Below are positions 18,814-28,323 of a stretch of DNA of 64,000 nt, one piece after another. Position numbers and translations under genes: made by a program. This DNA comes from Jongsikchunia kroppenstedtii DSM 45133. Lineage in GTDB: Bacteria > Actinomycetota > Actinomycetes > Mycobacteriales > Mycobacteriaceae. Position 1 is the stretch's first letter. The number at the start of each line of letters is the position of its first letter. Below the pieces are notes generated by a model. The model saw only the letters and a list, made by a program, of their open reading frames with translations, did no database searches and was not told the origin of the DNA. Where the stretch lies: the NCBI RefSeq assembly GCF_000380485.1, contig NZ_AQYG01000049.1, forward strand, positions 248,001 through 312,000, in the 5' to 3' direction.

Positions 18814-20625
18814 ATGCGCGAGTACGAGGTCCCCGCCGAATTCTCCATCGATCCCACCAGCAGCTGCGCCGACATCCCGGCGACGGTCGCGGCCACCGAC
18901 CCCGATCGGGCGGTGTTCTCGCGCCGCGACGCCTCCGGGAAGTGGCAGCCGATCACCGCACGTGAACTGGTCGCCCAGGTGACCGCTATCGCCAAGGGGC
19001 TCATCGCTTCCGGGGTGGAGCCGGGCGACCGGGTGGCCCTCCTGTCCGCAACTCGCTGGGAGTGGCCGGTTCTGGATCTGGCGATCTGGTCGGCCGGCGG
19101 CGTCACCGTGCCGATCTACGACTCCTCTTCCGCCGACCAGGTGGCCTGGATCCTGCAGGATTCCGGGGCGGTCGCGCTGATCATCGAGAACGACGTCCAC
19201 CGCGAGATCGTCGAGGACGCGCTGTCGTCCGGCGCCGCGGTGCGCAAGATCTTCCAGATCGACGGCGCACCCGGCGCCGACGGCGCACTCGCCGAACTCA
19301 CCGACGCGGGCAAGCAGATCCCCGACGAGCAGCAACGCCTGCGCACGGCGACGCTGTCGGCCGCCGACCCGGCGACGTTGATCTACACCTCCGGCACCAC
19401 GGGACGTCCGAAGGGCTGCATGCTGACGCATGCCAATCTGCTCGCCGAGATCGCCGGCGTCGCGCACTCCGGCCTGCGGCCGTGGCTGCAGCCCGGTCGC
19501 AAGACCCTGATGTTCCTGCCGATGGCGCATGCGCTGGCGCGGGCGGTCACGCTGATCGCGCTGTCGCAGGGGGTCACCGTCGGATTCACCAGTGACACAA
19601 GGAATATCGTCGCCGAGTTCGCGTCGTTCCGGCCGAATTTCATCCTGTCGGTGCCACGCGTCTTCGAGAAGGTCTTCGCCAGCGCCCGGGCCAGTGCGGA
19701 GGCCTCGGGACAGGTCGCCGTCTTCGACGCGGCCGCCGAGACCGCCATCGCCTACAGCACGGCGCAGGATTCCGGCCGGATCGGGCTGGGGCTCAAAGCG
19801 AAGCATGCCGTCTTCGATCGTCTGGTCTACCGCAAGCTACGCGCGGCGCTGGGCGGCGACTGCGAACTGGCGATCTCCGGCGGCGCACCGCTCGGTGCGC
19901 GGCTCGCGCATTTCTATCGCGGCCTGGGCGTGCCCGTCTACGAGGGCTACGGACTCACCGAGACCTGCGCGGCGTTCTCCGTCAACACCCCCAGGGACAT
20001 GCGCGTTGGCAGCGTCGGAAAGCCGTTGTCCGGCAACGCCGCCCGGATCGCCGACGACGGCGAGCTGTTGCTCTCGGGCGCGGTCGTCTTCGGCGGCTAC
20101 TGGCAGAACCCCGATGCATCGGCCGAGGCCATGTCGGACGACTGGTTTCACACCGGCGACCTCGGCGCGATCGACGCCGACGGCTATCTGTCGATCACCG
20201 GTCGCAAGAAGGAACTCATCGTCACTGCCGGCGGCAAGAACGTCTCGCCCGCGGGGCTCGAGGACGCGCTGCGCGGCGAGCCGCTGATCTCGCAGGCGAT
20301 GGTGGTCGGCGATCAGCAGCCGTTCATCGGCGCGCTCATCACGATCGATTCCGAGGCATTCGATCACTGGAAGACCAAGGCGCACAAGCCCGCCGACGCA
20401 TCGGTCGCCGACCTTCGCGACGATCCGGACCTGCGCGCGATCATCCAGGCCGCGGTCGACACCGCCAACAAGACCGTGTCGCACGCCGAGGCGATCAAGA
20501 AGTTCCGCATCCTGCCGCACGACTTCAGCGAGGAGACCGGCGAGATGACGCCGACCCTCAAGGTGAAGCGCAATATCGTCGCGCAGAAGTATGCGGCCGA
20601 CATCGAGGCCATCTACACGAAGTAG
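18814..20625 (+). CDS. fadD15: Long-chain fatty acid-CoA ligase (FadD15-like)
   Basis: A 603-residue AMP-forming acyl-CoA synthetase. Motifs: IYTSGTTGRPKGCMLTH (P-loop, about residues 190-206), the gate and linker region, YEGYGLTETCA (about 376-386), DDWFHTGDLG, and ITGRKKELIVTAGGKNVSP with the adenylation-domain hinge. The catalytic lysine region is near the end in TPTLKVKRN. Start ATG 18814 has TAGGCT at 18802-18807, exactly -12 to -7, so the mRNA should be leaderless. It makes acyl-CoA, which can feed phospholipid and mannolipid acylation by the nearby PlsC enzyme. Confidence 0.92.
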   Translation: MREYEVPAEFSIDPTSSCADIPATVAATDPDRAVFSRRDASGKWQPITARELVAQVTAIAKGLIASGVEPGDRVALLSATRWEWPVLDLAIWSAGGVTVPIYDSSSADQVAWILQDSGAVALIIENDVHREIVEDALSSGAAVRKIFQIDGAPGADGALAELTDAGKQIPDEQQRLRTATLSAADPATLIYTSGTTGRPKGCMLTHANLLAEIAGVAHSGLRPWLQPGRKTLMFLPMAHALARAVTLIALSQGVTVGFTSDTRNIVAEFASFRPNFILSVPRVFEKVFASARASAEASGQVAVFDAAAETAIAYSTAQDSGRIGLGLKAKHAVFDRLVYRKLRAALGGDCELAISGGAPLGARLAHFYRGLGVPVYEGYGLTETCAAFSVNTPRDMRVGSVGKPLSGNAARIADDGELLLSGAVVFGGYWQNPDASAEAMSDDWFHTGDLGAIDADGYLSITGRKKELIVTAGGKNVSPAGLEDALRGEPLISQAMVVGDQQPFIGALITIDSEAFDHWKTKAHKPADASVADLRDDPDLRAIIQAAVDTANKTVSHAEAIKKFRILPHDFSEETGEMTPTLKVKRNIVAQKYAADIEAIYTK

Positions 20626-20640
20626 TCAGCCAACAAGCGA

Positions 20641-20670
20641 TTGCCGGTGATCAGCTGGGCGATCCGGCAA
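20641..20670. terminator. Bidirectional hairpin between fadD15 and pimB'
   Basis: TTGCCGGTGATC (20641-20652) pairs with GATCCGGCAA (20661-20670) across an 8-nt loop with a two-base bulge. It lies in the 57-bp gap between the convergent genes. No U tract, as is common for mycobacterial terminators. Confidence 0.5.
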
Positions 20671-20682
20671 GGCGTCAGTCGT

Positions 20683-21846
20683 TCAGCTGGCACCAGCGAA
20701 CAACTGCTGAAGACGGGCCGCCATGAGATCCCAGCGCCAGCTCTCGCTGACCCAGGCCCGCCCCGCCTCGCCCATCGTTTCGGCGCGCGTGCGGTCCGCA
20801 AGGAGCTGGGAGACGGCGTCGGCGATCTGCGGAACCGAACGCCCGTCGACCACCAGACCGGTCTCCCCGTCCCGGACCGTCTCCGGGGCCCCGCCGGAGG
20901 TGCCGGCGATGACCGGCAGCCCGGTAGCCGACGCCTCCAGGTAGACGATGCCCAACCCCTCCACGTCCAGGCCGCCTCCGCGGGTGCGGGACGGCATCGC
21001 GAAGACGTCGCCGATGTTGTGGTAGCGCGGCAGATCGGCGCCGGTGACCGAGCCGGTGAAGATGACATTCTCGGTGACGCCCATCGAATGCGTCAGCGCC
21101 TGAAGGTTTTTCAGATACGGACCGCCGCCGACGAAGACCAGTGTGGCGCCTTCGACAGCCTGCCGGATGGCCGGCAGCGCGCGGATGAGCATGTCCTGCC
21201 CCTTGCGCGGCACCAGCCTCGACACGCAGACGATCGTCGGCTCGTCGGTGAGTCCGTGCCGGGCCCGCATCTCCGCCCGGGCGGCCGGATCCGGACGGAA
21301 TCGGTCGGAGTCGACGGCGGGCGGCAGATGCTCGAGCGCGGCCCGCGCACCGAACGCCGACGCGAACCGGCCGCGGGTGTACTTGCTCACGTAGGTGACG
21401 ACGTCGACGTGGTTTCCGATGTGCCGCAACGTCTGCCGCGCGGCGGGCAGCATGGACCAGCCAACCTCGTGTCCATGGGTACTCGCCACGATTCGCTGTG
21501 CGCCCGCCCGGCGCAGCGTCGGTGCCATCACGGCGAGCGGCGCCGCCGCGCCGAACCAGACCGCCTCACAGCCGCGCGATCGCACCAATTCGGCGGCTCG
21601 CCGCGCCACCAGCGGCGTCGGCAGCATCAGCGTCGTGGGATGCCGCACCACCTCGTAGGGCTGCTTGCGGTCGAACCGCACATGCGAATCACCGCGCCAG
21701 CGCGGCGCGTAGACGACGATCTCGTCCGGCGGCAGCAGATCCACCAGGTTCTGCAGATAGGACTGGATCCCTCCGGGGCGGGGCGGAAAGTCGTTGGTCA
21801 CCAACAGCGTTCGACGTGAACGCCCCTCGCTTCGCTCGACCGGCAT
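20683..21846 (-). CDS. pimB: GDP-mannose:PI mannosyltransferase PimB'
   Basis: A 387-residue GT4 glycosyltransferase with the GT-B double Rossmann fold. N-terminal NDFPPRPGGIQSYLQNL is the donor-side glycine loop; C-terminal domain opens with VCVSRLVPRKGQD, followed by FVGGGPY and the EX7E segment within GLDVEGLGIVYLEASATGLPV. PimB' adds the second mannose to phosphatidylinositol monomannoside. Start ATG 21846 has TACGGT (21858-21853) at -12 to -7: predicted leaderless. Position matches Rv2188c. Confidence 0.92.
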   Translation of the reverse strand: MPVERSEGRSRRTLLVTNDFPPRPGGIQSYLQNLVDLLPPDEIVVYAPRWRGDSHVRFDRKQPYEVVRHPTTLMLPTPLVARRAAELVRSRGCEAVWFGAAAPLAVMAPTLRRAGAQRIVASTHGHEVGWSMLPAARQTLRHIGNHVDVVTYVSKYTRGRFASAFGARAALEHLPPAVDSDRFRPDPAARAEMRARHGLTDEPTIVCVSRLVPRKGQDMLIRALPAIRQAVEGATLVFVGGGPYLKNLQALTHSMGVTENVIFTGSVTGADLPRYHNIGDVFAMPSRTRGGGLDVEGLGIVYLEASATGLPVIAGTSGGAPETVRDGETGLVVDGRSVPQIADAVSQLLADRTRAETMGEAGRAWVSESWRWDLMAARLQQLFAGAS

Positions 21847-21883
21847 GCACTAACCGTAGCGGCCGTCGTCCGGGCAGGAGCGG

Positions 21884-22942
21884 TCAGGAGTACCGAACGG
21901 CCGACGCGAACGGGCCGGCGCCGTCGACGGTGGCGACCTTGACCGGAACACCGAAGGTCGACGCATGGACGACGTAACCGTCGCCGATGTACATGCCGAC
22001 GTGATGCGCGTCCGAGTAGTAGATGACCAGGTCGCCCGGCTGCATGTCGTTGCGGCTGACCGGCTTGCCGCCGGCCTGCTGGGCCTCGCTGGTCCGCGGG
22101 ATGGTCTTGCCGGCCTGCTTGTAGGCCCACATCATCAGCCCGGAGCAGTCGAACTGGTTCGGCCCGGTGGCGCCCCACACGTACGGGTCGCCGATGCGGC
22201 TCAGCGCGGCCTGCACCGCGATCGTCGCCGCGGACGTGCCCGGCGGGATCAACCGGGGGTCGAACGAGATCGTCGGGCCGATGAGCGCGGCCAGTTGCTT
22301 GCCGGTCATCGCCTCGTAGACCGACTTCACCTGGAGGATCTGCATCTGCAGCTTGCTCTGCTTGGACTGCAGATCGGCCCGCGTCTTGTTGACGGCCTGG
22401 ATCGCCGTGTTGGCGCTGTCCTCGGCCTTCTGCGCGTCGTTGCGGGCCTTCTCGGCCGCCGCACGCGTCTGCTTGAAATCCCGGATCTGCCGGGTCGTCT
22501 TGCGCGAGACCACTTCCAGCGTGGACATCTGGTCGAGCAGCGACTGCGGGGAATCGCTGACCAGGACGGCGTACAGCCGATTGACGCGGGCGCCCATGTA
22601 GCTCGCGCGGGCGATCGCGTTCACGTCCTTCTGCAGCGCGGCCTCGCGCACCTGCAGACCGGCGAGGGTCCGCTGCGCGTCACTCTGCGCCTGCCGCGCT
22701 TGCCGCAGATCGTTATTGCGCTGGGTGAAATCCACCTGCGCCTGATTCATCGCCTCGGACGCCTGCTCGGCCTGATTGCCGAGATCCTTGTACCGCGCCA
22801 GAAGCTGATCGGGCCCCTCCTGGGGCCCCGGAGCGGCACCAGCGGGCGCGCCTGCACCCAACGCGACAACCAGCGCCAATACCACCGGTCCCACCAGGAA
22901 CCGGAGCGCTGCGACTACGCCGGATTTCAGGCGGCCCGCCAT
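21884..22942 (-). CDS. NlpC/P60 peptidoglycan endopeptidase with coiled-coil N-domain (Rv2190c-like)
   Basis: A 352-residue secreted hydrolase. Signal peptide (residues 1-36, hydrophobic LVGPVVLALVVALGAG, cleavage near AGAA), a long coiled-coil region (about 45-215) rich in Gln/Ala, and a C-terminal NlpC/P60 domain with catalytic Cys in FDCSGLMMW, His in HHVGMYIG and polar third residue near VVHAST. It cleaves stem peptides, by family probably the D-Glu-mDAP bond; coiled coils in this class act as autoinhibitors or FtsEX-type docking arms. ATG 22942 has GAGGAG at 6 nt. It lies 45 bp after a shorter paralogue and may share its riboswitch-controlled mRNA. Confidence 0.9.
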   Translation of the reverse strand: MAGRLKSGVVAALRFLVGPVVLALVVALGAGAPAGAAPGPQEGPDQLLARYKDLGNQAEQASEAMNQAQVDFTQRNNDLRQARQAQSDAQRTLAGLQVREAALQKDVNAIARASYMGARVNRLYAVLVSDSPQSLLDQMSTLEVVSRKTTRQIRDFKQTRAAAEKARNDAQKAEDSANTAIQAVNKTRADLQSKQSKLQMQILQVKSVYEAMTGKQLAALIGPTISFDPRLIPPGTSAATIAVQAALSRIGDPYVWGATGPNQFDCSGLMMWAYKQAGKTIPRTSEAQQAGGKPVSRNDMQPGDLVIYYSDAHHVGMYIGDGYVVHASTFGVPVKVATVDGAGPFASAVRYS

Positions 22943-22987
22943 GCCTGTCTCCTCAGAGGTAGATCAATACGCCGAATCGGCCGTCGA

Positions 22988-23602
22988 TCAGTAGCGCCGT
23001 GCGGCGTAGATCGAGCCCGGGTTGTGCAGCGGCACCTTGCGCACCGGCACACCCTCAGTCGACGAATGTACAACCATGCCGTCACCGACGTACATGCCCG
23101 AATGGCCACCACCGTTGTAGATGATGATGTCGCCGGGCTGCAGGTCGTTCAGCGACACCGGGGTGCCGCCGCCGAGCTGGCCGTAGCTGTCACGCGGGAT
23201 GGTCTTGCCGGCCTGCTTGTAGGACCAGAAGACGAGTCCCGAGCAGTCGAATGCGTTCGGGCCGCTGGCGCCGTAGACGTACGGGTCGCCGATGCGGGTC
23301 TGCGCGGCGCTGGCAGCAACCTTGCCCGGGGCGTTATTGACACCCGGGACCGCCGAGTTCGGCGCGAAATTCGGGATCGCCACGTTCAGTCCCAGCGGAG
23401 CATCCGGCTTGGCCTTGAACTGATCCGGGATCTGGTGGGCGTCCACACCCGGGACGTCGAAGTTGCCGACACCCGGAATGCTGACCGGGGTGGCCAGTGC
23501 CGGGCCGGCGCCAACTGCAACCGCGCCCAGGGTCAACGAACCAGCAATAACAGCGGTACGGGCGGTCTGGAACCGACCTGTCTCCACACGATGTTTCGCC
23601 AC
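22988..23602 (-). CDS. NlpC/P60 peptidoglycan endopeptidase, short form
   Basis: A 204-residue secreted hydrolase without the coiled coil of its neighbour. Signal peptide at residues 1-38 (AVIAGSLTLGAVAVGAGPALA), a Pro/Val/Asn-rich spacer (about 40-95), then NlpC/P60 with FDCSGLVFW, GGHSGMYVG and VVHSS. The two catalytic domains share the same opening (RIGDPYVxGAxGPN) and probably arose by duplication. GTG 23602 has an AGGAG about 9 nt upstream. The 5' leader contains a ydaO-type riboswitch, so expression should follow c-di-AMP. Confidence 0.9.
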   Translation of the reverse strand: MAKHRVETGRFQTARTAVIAGSLTLGAVAVGAGPALATPVSIPGVGNFDVPGVDAHQIPDQFKAKPDAPLGLNVAIPNFAPNSAVPGVNNAPGKVAASAAQTRIGDPYVYGASGPNAFDCSGLVFWSYKQAGKTIPRDSYGQLGGGTPVSLNDLQPGDIIIYNGGGHSGMYVGDGMVVHSSTEGVPVRKVPLHNPGSIYAARRY

Positions 23603-23629
23603 GAAGCGAGATCTCCTGTTTCTTCCACT

Positions 23630-23778
23630 CTGCCGCCGACCAAGTTAGCTGTCGGGTTCGGGCCGGAAGATTGGCCCTACCTGTTCCTACTGATCGCGGT
23701 AACGACCGGCAGGAGGCCAGGATTCACCCCGGGCTGGCCCGATAAGGGCCAAAGGTGGTTCCCCGGTTCACGCGACTC
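23630..23778 (-). ncRNA. ydaO/yuaA riboswitch (c-di-AMP) in the leader of the NlpC/P60 genes
   Basis: Read on the minus strand, the region carries the conserved blocks of the ydaO family in order: GAACCGGGGAACCACC (from 23770), a variable hairpin GGCCCTTATCGGGCC, CCGGGGTGAATCC, a second variable region, then CCCGAACCCGACAGCTAACTTG ending at 23641. These match the actinobacterial ydaO consensus as I remember it. Family members bind c-di-AMP and usually turn off cell-wall hydrolase and resuscitation-factor genes. The element ends about 30 nt before the GTG start. A TAATCT (23879-23874) could be the -10, giving a leader of about 260 nt. Ends of the pairing stem P1 are approximate. Confidence 0.85.
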
Positions 23779-23940
23779 GACACGGTCCATCCGGACCGCG
23801 GCCGTGCCACATGATTAGGCGGCGACCACGTGATCCGCTCCCGTTGAAGCGCGCTGCTCACGAGGTCTCGGAAAGATTACGAAAGCCCCACCCTCGATGT
23901 CCACTTCCCCACAACTGCGTTTCACATCCTGAATCGCGAG

Positions 23941-24222
23941 CTATCCAGCACGGCGAATCACGGACAATCCGCCCTGAACATGTTCCTTACCAGCACGTTC
24001 GGCAGCCTCGAGAGCCGCCAGCCCGGCCGGGGTGATCATGCCCACGGCTCCGAAGACATCGACCGCCGCGGCAAGTGCGAGGTCGTCCTCGCCATAGCCC
24101 GGCGGGGCCTCGGCTACTGCATCATCACTGCTAGCAGCCGTGTCGGGCGACATCAGCACCGTCATGATGCAGCCGCCGCAGGCGAATGGCCGGGCCGAGC
24201 ATGTGTCACAGTCGATCTTCAT
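23941..24222 (-). CDS. Small protein with CX2C-X6-CX2C zinc-knuckle N-terminus, function unknown
   Basis: A 93-residue protein starting MKIDCDTCSARPFACGGCIM: four cysteines at residues 5, 8, 15 and 18 in a CX2C-X6-CX2C pattern, most likely a zinc ribbon. A Ser/Ala/Asp linker and a predicted helical segment (LALAAAVDVFGAVGMITPAG) follow. ATG 24222 has GGAGA 7 nt upstream; longer frames add a non-conserved Cys/Arg-rich stretch. I recall similar unnamed small proteins near cell-wall hydrolase genes in other actinobacteria, but I do not know a function. Monocistronic; upstream of the riboswitch-controlled hydrolases on the same strand. Confidence 0.7.
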   Translation of the reverse strand: MKIDCDTCSARPFACGGCIMTVLMSPDTAASSDDAVAEAPPGYGEDDLALAAAVDVFGAVGMITPAGLAALEAAERAGKEHVQGGLSVIRRAG

Positions 24223-24429
24223 GTGTGATCTCCGTCTCATCCGAGGCTGCAGCGGCCCTACCAGGGGCGATTCACTACAGCAATTTCCACCAAGCGTGTC
24301 GGCTCCCATCTAGCGGGAGGCACGAGCGCACGCTAACCGGCCCTACCGACAAGTATCTCGCCACACCACTAACTCCAGTCACTTCAGCCACATAAGCCAT
24401 TGTCAGGGCCTCGAACTAGTGTTCGTGTC

Positions 24430-26184
24430 GTGTCCGCACAACTGACGCTCGATCTCGCCGGAAACGGTGCTGAACTGAATCCGGACGCATCTTTACGGGA
24501 GACGACGTTCGTCGTCGTCGACCTGGAGACCACCGGCTCGCGCGCCGGCGATGACCGCATCACCGAGATCGGCGCGGTCAAAGTCCGCGCCGGCGAGGTG
24601 CTCGGCGAGTTCGCCACGCTGGTCGATCCGGGCCGCGAGATTCCGCCGCAGATCGTTCGGCTCACCGGCATCACCTCGGCGATGGTCTATGACGCACCGC
24701 CGATTGCCGAGGTGCTGCCCGCGTTCCTCGAGTTCGCCCGAGGATCCGTCCTGGTGGCGCACAACGCTCGATTCGACGTGGCCTTCCTGCGCGCCGCGGC
24801 CCTCGAACTCGGGCATCCCTGGGCGTTCGGTCCGGCGCTGTGCACGGTCAAGCTGGCCCGGCGCGTGCTCCCCCGCGACGAGGCACCGACCGTCCGACTC
24901 TCCGCGCTGTCCGCACTGTTCGGCACCACGGCCACGCCGTGCCACCGGGCGTTGGATGACGCCCGCGCCACGGTCGAGGTGATGCATGGCCTGTTCGAAC
25001 GCGTCGGCAACCTCGGCGTGCAGACCTATCGAGAACTCGGCGAATATCTCCCCGGCGTACCGCGCGAGGTCCGGGCCAAGCGGACGCTCGCATCCGGCCT
25101 GCCCGAGCGGCCCGGCGTCTACCTGTTTCGCGGACCCTCCGACGAAGTCCTTTATATAGGGACAGCAACTAATCTTCGGCGACGCGTGCGCGGTTACTTC
25201 ACCGGATCGGAGACGCGCGGCCGGATGCGGGAGATGGTCCGGCTGGCCACCCGGGTCGACCACGTCGAATGCAGCCACGGGCTGGAGGCCGGCGTTCGGG
25301 AACTGCGACTGCTGGGCGCCCACACGCCGCCGTACAACCGGAAGTCCAAGTACCCGCACCGCGGCTGGTGGGTCAGCCTCACCGACGAGCCGTTCCCCCG
25401 GTTCTCCGTCGGCCGGCGCCCCACCGCCGATGCGGTCGGCCCGATCCGCCAGCGCGCGGTCGCCTATGACATCGCCGATCTGCTCGCCCAAGCCTGCGGG
25501 CTGCGGACCTGCCGCACGCGCCTCAAGGCGACATCGGTCCACGCCTGCCCGACCGATGCCCGCGGCCGAGTGCCGGTCGGCGGTTGTCACGGTTCGGTAC
25601 CAGCCGGTGAGGACGCCGCCGCCTACGCCCGACGTGCCCGCGACGCCCGTGCTCTGTTGCGCGGCGCGGACGACACCCCGCTGCGGGTGCTGTTGGAACG
25701 ACTCGATCAGCTTGCCGCACAGGAACTCTTCGAGAATGCCGCCCGGCTGCGCGATCGGCTCACCGCGACCGTCGAAGCGCTCGATCGCTGTCAGCGCCTG
25801 ACCGCCTTGGCCCGGATCGCCGAACTCATCGCCGCCGCCCCGGACGGCAACGGCGGCTGGGAGCTCGCGGTCATCCGGCACGGACGGCTCGCGAGCGCGG
25901 GAACCGCCACCCGCGGCGTCCCGCCGATGCCAGTCGCCGAGGCGCTGGCGGCCGCGGCCGAAACCGTCCTGCCCGGCGACGGACCGCTGCGCGGCGCGGC
26001 GCACGAAGAGACCGCGCTCGTCTATCGCTGGCTGATCCGCGGCGATACCAGGATCGTCTGCGCGACAAGTGGTTTCGCGCTTCCATCGGCTACGGCCGGC
26101 AGCTGGCTGCAGTGGCGCGAACAGGCCCGCGCGGCTCGAACCGACCGCCTCACCACGACCGACGGCCTAGGCTTGACCGCATGA
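24430..26184 (+). CDS. DEDD exonuclease fused to a GIY-YIG (UvrC N-terminal-like) domain (Rv2191-like)
   Basis: A 584-residue fusion. N-terminal DnaQ-like exonuclease: VVDLETTG near residue 24 (Exo I), [13 protein letters not shown] (Exo II) and [12 protein letters not shown] (Exo III, DEDDh). Central GIY-YIG nuclease: [30 protein letters not shown], with the Arg and the downstream Glu in [11 protein letters not shown], then PPYNRK as in UvrC/Cho. The C-terminal part contains a UvrB-interaction-like helical segment ([12 protein letters not shown]). A role in DNA repair or incision outside canonical UvrABC is likely. GTG 24430 has TAGTGT (24417-24422) 7 nt upstream, so it is probably leaderless. 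Confidence 0.9.
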   Translation: MSAQLTLDLAGNGAELNPDASLRETTFVVVDLETTGSRAGDDRITEIGAVKVRAGEVLGEFATLVDPGREIPPQIVRLTGITSAMVYDAPPIAEVLPAFLEFARGSVLVAHNARFDVAFLRAAALELGHPWAFGPALCTVKLARRVLPRDEAPTVRLSALSALFGTTATPCHRALDDARATVEVMHGLFERVGNLGVQTYRELGEYLPGVPREVRAKRTLASGLPERPGVYLFRGPSDEVLYIGTATNLRRRVRGYFTGSETRGRMREMVRLATRVDHVECSHGLEAGVRELRLLGAHTPPYNRKSKYPHRGWWVSLTDEPFPRFSVGRRPTADAVGPIRQRAVAYDIADLLAQACGLRTCRTRLKATSVHACPTDARGRVPVGGCHGSVPAGEDAAAYARRARDARALLRGADDTPLRVLLERLDQLAAQELFENAARLRDRLTATVEALDRCQRLTALARIAELIAAAPDGNGGWELAVIRHGRLASAGTATRGVPPMPVAEALAAAAETVLPGDGPLRGAAHEETALVYRWLIRGDTRIVCATSGFALPSATAGSWLQWREQARAARTDRLTTTDGLGLTA

Positions 26185-26456
26185 TTACCGCGATCGTGCT
26201 GATCCACACCGACGTGCACCAGATCCCGGAGACGGCCCAGGCCGTCGCCGACCTGCCCGGCGTCGACGAGGTCTACTCGTGCGCTGGCGATGTCGACCTG
26301 ATCGCGAAGATCCGGGTTCGTGAGCATGCGCAGATCGCCGAGGTCATCACCGAATCGATCAATCGGCTTCCCGGGGTTCGGCAGACGACCACCCATATCG
26401 CGTTCAAGACCTACAACAGCGGAGCCGTCGAGGCCGGGTTCTCCATCGGCGAGTAA
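26181..26456 (+). CDS. Stand-alone Lrp/AsnC ligand-binding (RAM) domain protein
   Basis: A 91-residue protein consisting only of the RAM/ACT-like effector domain of Lrp regulators ([42 protein letters not shown]), with no HTH. Such proteins form rings and may bind amino acids or modulate full-length Lrp proteins. ATG 26181 overlaps the exonuclease stop as ATGA; TAGGCT (26168-26173) also lies 7 nt before it, so it could be made both by coupling and from its own leaderless mRNA. It converges on trpD. Confidence 0.88.
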   Translation: MITAIVLIHTDVHQIPETAQAVADLPGVDEVYSCAGDVDLIAKIRVREHAQIAEVITESINRLPGVRQTTTHIAFKTYNSGAVEAGFSIGE

Positions 26457-26466
26457 CCGCCGCGCG

Positions 26467-27543
26467 CTAATCGGCGAGACGCCCCGTCACCGCCGCCCAG
26501 CGCTCCAGCAGCGCCGCCGCCGCCCCGGAGTCGATGGCCTCGGCGGCCCGGTCCATGCCCGAGCGGATCTGCGCGGAGAGGTCTCCGCCGGTCAGCGCAA
26601 CCGAGGCGATAGCGGCACCGGCATTCAGCAGCACGGCGTCGCGCACCGGTCCGGCCTTGCCGCCCAACAACTCTCGCGCCACGGTCGCATTCCGGTCCGC
26701 GTCGCCGCCGCGCAGGTCCTCGATCGTGGCGAGCGGCAGCCCGACCGAGGCCGGATCGAACGTTTCGACCTCGACGCCCCCGTCCAGCACCCGCCAGACG
26801 GTCGATGTGCTGGTCGTCGTCAGCTCGTCCAGGCCGTCGTCGCCGCGCACCACGAGGACCCGAGCGCCCCGGTCGGCGAACGCCTGGGCCACGACCGGCG
26901 CCAGGTCGATGAAGGCGCAACCGATCAGGCCTGCCTGCGGCGATGCCGGATTCGTCAACGGCCCAAGCACATTGAAGACCGTCGGGACCGCGATCTCCGA
27001 CCGGGCCTTGCCGGCGAAGCGCAGCGCCGGATGGAAGATCGCGGCGAAGCAGAAGCCGATACCGACCTCGCGGACACTTTCGGCCACCGCCGCGGCCGGC
27101 AGCGTGATGGTGACGCCCAGCGCCTCCAGCACGTCGGCGCCGCCGCTCTTGGACGACGCGGCGCGATTGCCATGCTTGACCACCGGGACCCCGGCGGCGG
27201 CCGTGACGATCGACGACATCGTCGAGATGTTGACCGTGTTCGAGCGGTCGCCTCCGGTGCCGACGATGTCGACGCAGTCGCCGACCACCTCGACGGGAGT
27301 CGAATGCGACATCATCGCGTCGGCGAGCGCCCGCAGTTCGACGGCTGTCGGACCTTTCATCTTCATCGCCACCCCGAACCCGGCAATCTGGGCGGATGTG
27401 GCGTTGTCCGTCATGATTTCGTTCATCGCCCACCGCGCCGATTGCGGCGTCAGATCCTGGCCGCCGGTCAACGCGCCGAGCACTTCTCGCCACGATTGCA
27501 GGACGTCGGCGTTCTCCGACTGGCTGGTCAACCCGGTGTTCAC
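26467..27543 (-). CDS. trpD: Anthranilate phosphoribosyltransferase
   Basis: A 358-residue TrpD, transferring phosphoribosyl from PRPP to anthranilate. Motifs: [17 protein letters not shown] (PRPP loop), [29 protein letters not shown], and [12 protein letters not shown], with [11 protein letters not shown] for magnesium. GTG 27543 is used since TACTGT (27556-27551) lies 7 nt upstream, typical for leaderless genes here; a TTG at 27594 would add 17 residues. Its place apart from other trp genes, next to ctaE-qcrCAB, is the same as in mycobacteria (Rv2192c). Confidence 0.94.
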   Translation of the reverse strand: MNTGLTSQSENADVLQSWREVLGALTGGQDLTPQSARWAMNEIMTDNATSAQIAGFGVAMKMKGPTAVELRALADAMMSHSTPVEVVGDCVDIVGTGGDRSNTVNISTMSSIVTAAAGVPVVKHGNRAASSKSGGADVLEALGVTITLPAAAVAESVREVGIGFCFAAIFHPALRFAGKARSEIAVPTVFNVLGPLTNPASPQAGLIGCAFIDLAPVVAQAFADRGARVLVVRGDDGLDELTTTSTSTVWRVLDGGVEVETFDPASVGLPLATIEDLRGGDADRNATVARELLGGKAGPVRDAVLLNAGAAIASVALTGGDLSAQIRSGMDRAAEAIDSGAAAALLERWAAVTGRLAD

Positions 27544-27632
27544 ATGGAAAACAGTAGCCGCGCGCAACACGCCGGGACCAAAACCCGGACCCAACTAGTC
27601 AGCGCGTACTACGAACCGTCATACTTCTCCTT

Positions 27633-28244
27633 GTGACTAGCGCTGCAAGTACCTCGGGAACGGCCATCACCCAGCGAGTGCATTCACTGAACCGCCCCAA
27701 CATGGTCAGTGTCGGCACCATCGTCTGGCTCTCGAGCGAGCTGATGTTCTTCGCGGGTTTGTTCGCGATGTACTTCGTCGCCCGCGCCGGCAGCGGTGGC
27801 GATTGGCCGCCGTCAGACGTCCACCTCAATATGTGGCTTGCGGTACCGAACACGATCATCCTGATCCTGTCGTCGGTGACCTGCCAGATGGGTGTCTTCG
27901 CCGCCGAACGCGGTGACGTCTTCGGCCTGCGTCGCTGGTACCTGCTCACCTTCGTGATGGGCGCGATCTTCGTCGCCGGCCAGGGCTACGAGTACATGTC
28001 GCTCGTGCACGAGGGCATCACCTTCTCGTCGAGCTCGTACGGCTCTGTCTTCTACATGGCGACCGGCTTCCACGGCCTGCACGTCTGCGGCGGTCTGGTG
28101 GCATTCGTGCTGCTGCTCCTGCGCACCCGGATGAGCAAGTTCACCCCGGCTCAGGCCACCTCGGCGATCGTCGTCTCCTACTACTGGCACTTCGTCGACA
28201 TCGTGTGGATCGGGCTGTTCGCCACGATCTACTTCATCCGTTGA
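27633..28244 (+). CDS. ctaE: Cytochrome aa3 oxidase subunit III
   Basis: A 203-residue CtaE with five hydrophobic helices: [82 protein letters not shown] and [19 protein letters not shown]. The conserved Glu in SSELMFF and the HGLHV and WHFVD motifs are present. It is part of the bc1-aa3 supercomplex and is transcribed with qcrCAB downstream (79-bp gap). GTG 27633 is the start; no strong ribosome binding site. Confidence 0.95.
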   Translation: MTSAASTSGTAITQRVHSLNRPNMVSVGTIVWLSSELMFFAGLFAMYFVARAGSGGDWPPSDVHLNMWLAVPNTIILILSSVTCQMGVFAAERGDVFGLRRWYLLTFVMGAIFVAGQGYEYMSLVHEGITFSSSSYGSVFYMATGFHGLHVCGGLVAFVLLLLRTRMSKFTPAQATSAIVVSYYWHFVDIVWIGLFATIYFIR

Positions 28245-28323
28245 CGATTTCGGCCAGACTCACACCGAGGCCCCAAAAGACGTAGCTCTACACAACAGCC
28301 CGCCCGTTCAAGAAGAGAGACAA

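Noticed and set aside
22988-23602. NlpC/P60 tandem as one broken gene
   Set aside because: Each copy has its own signal peptide, start signal and complete catalytic domain; they are paralogues.
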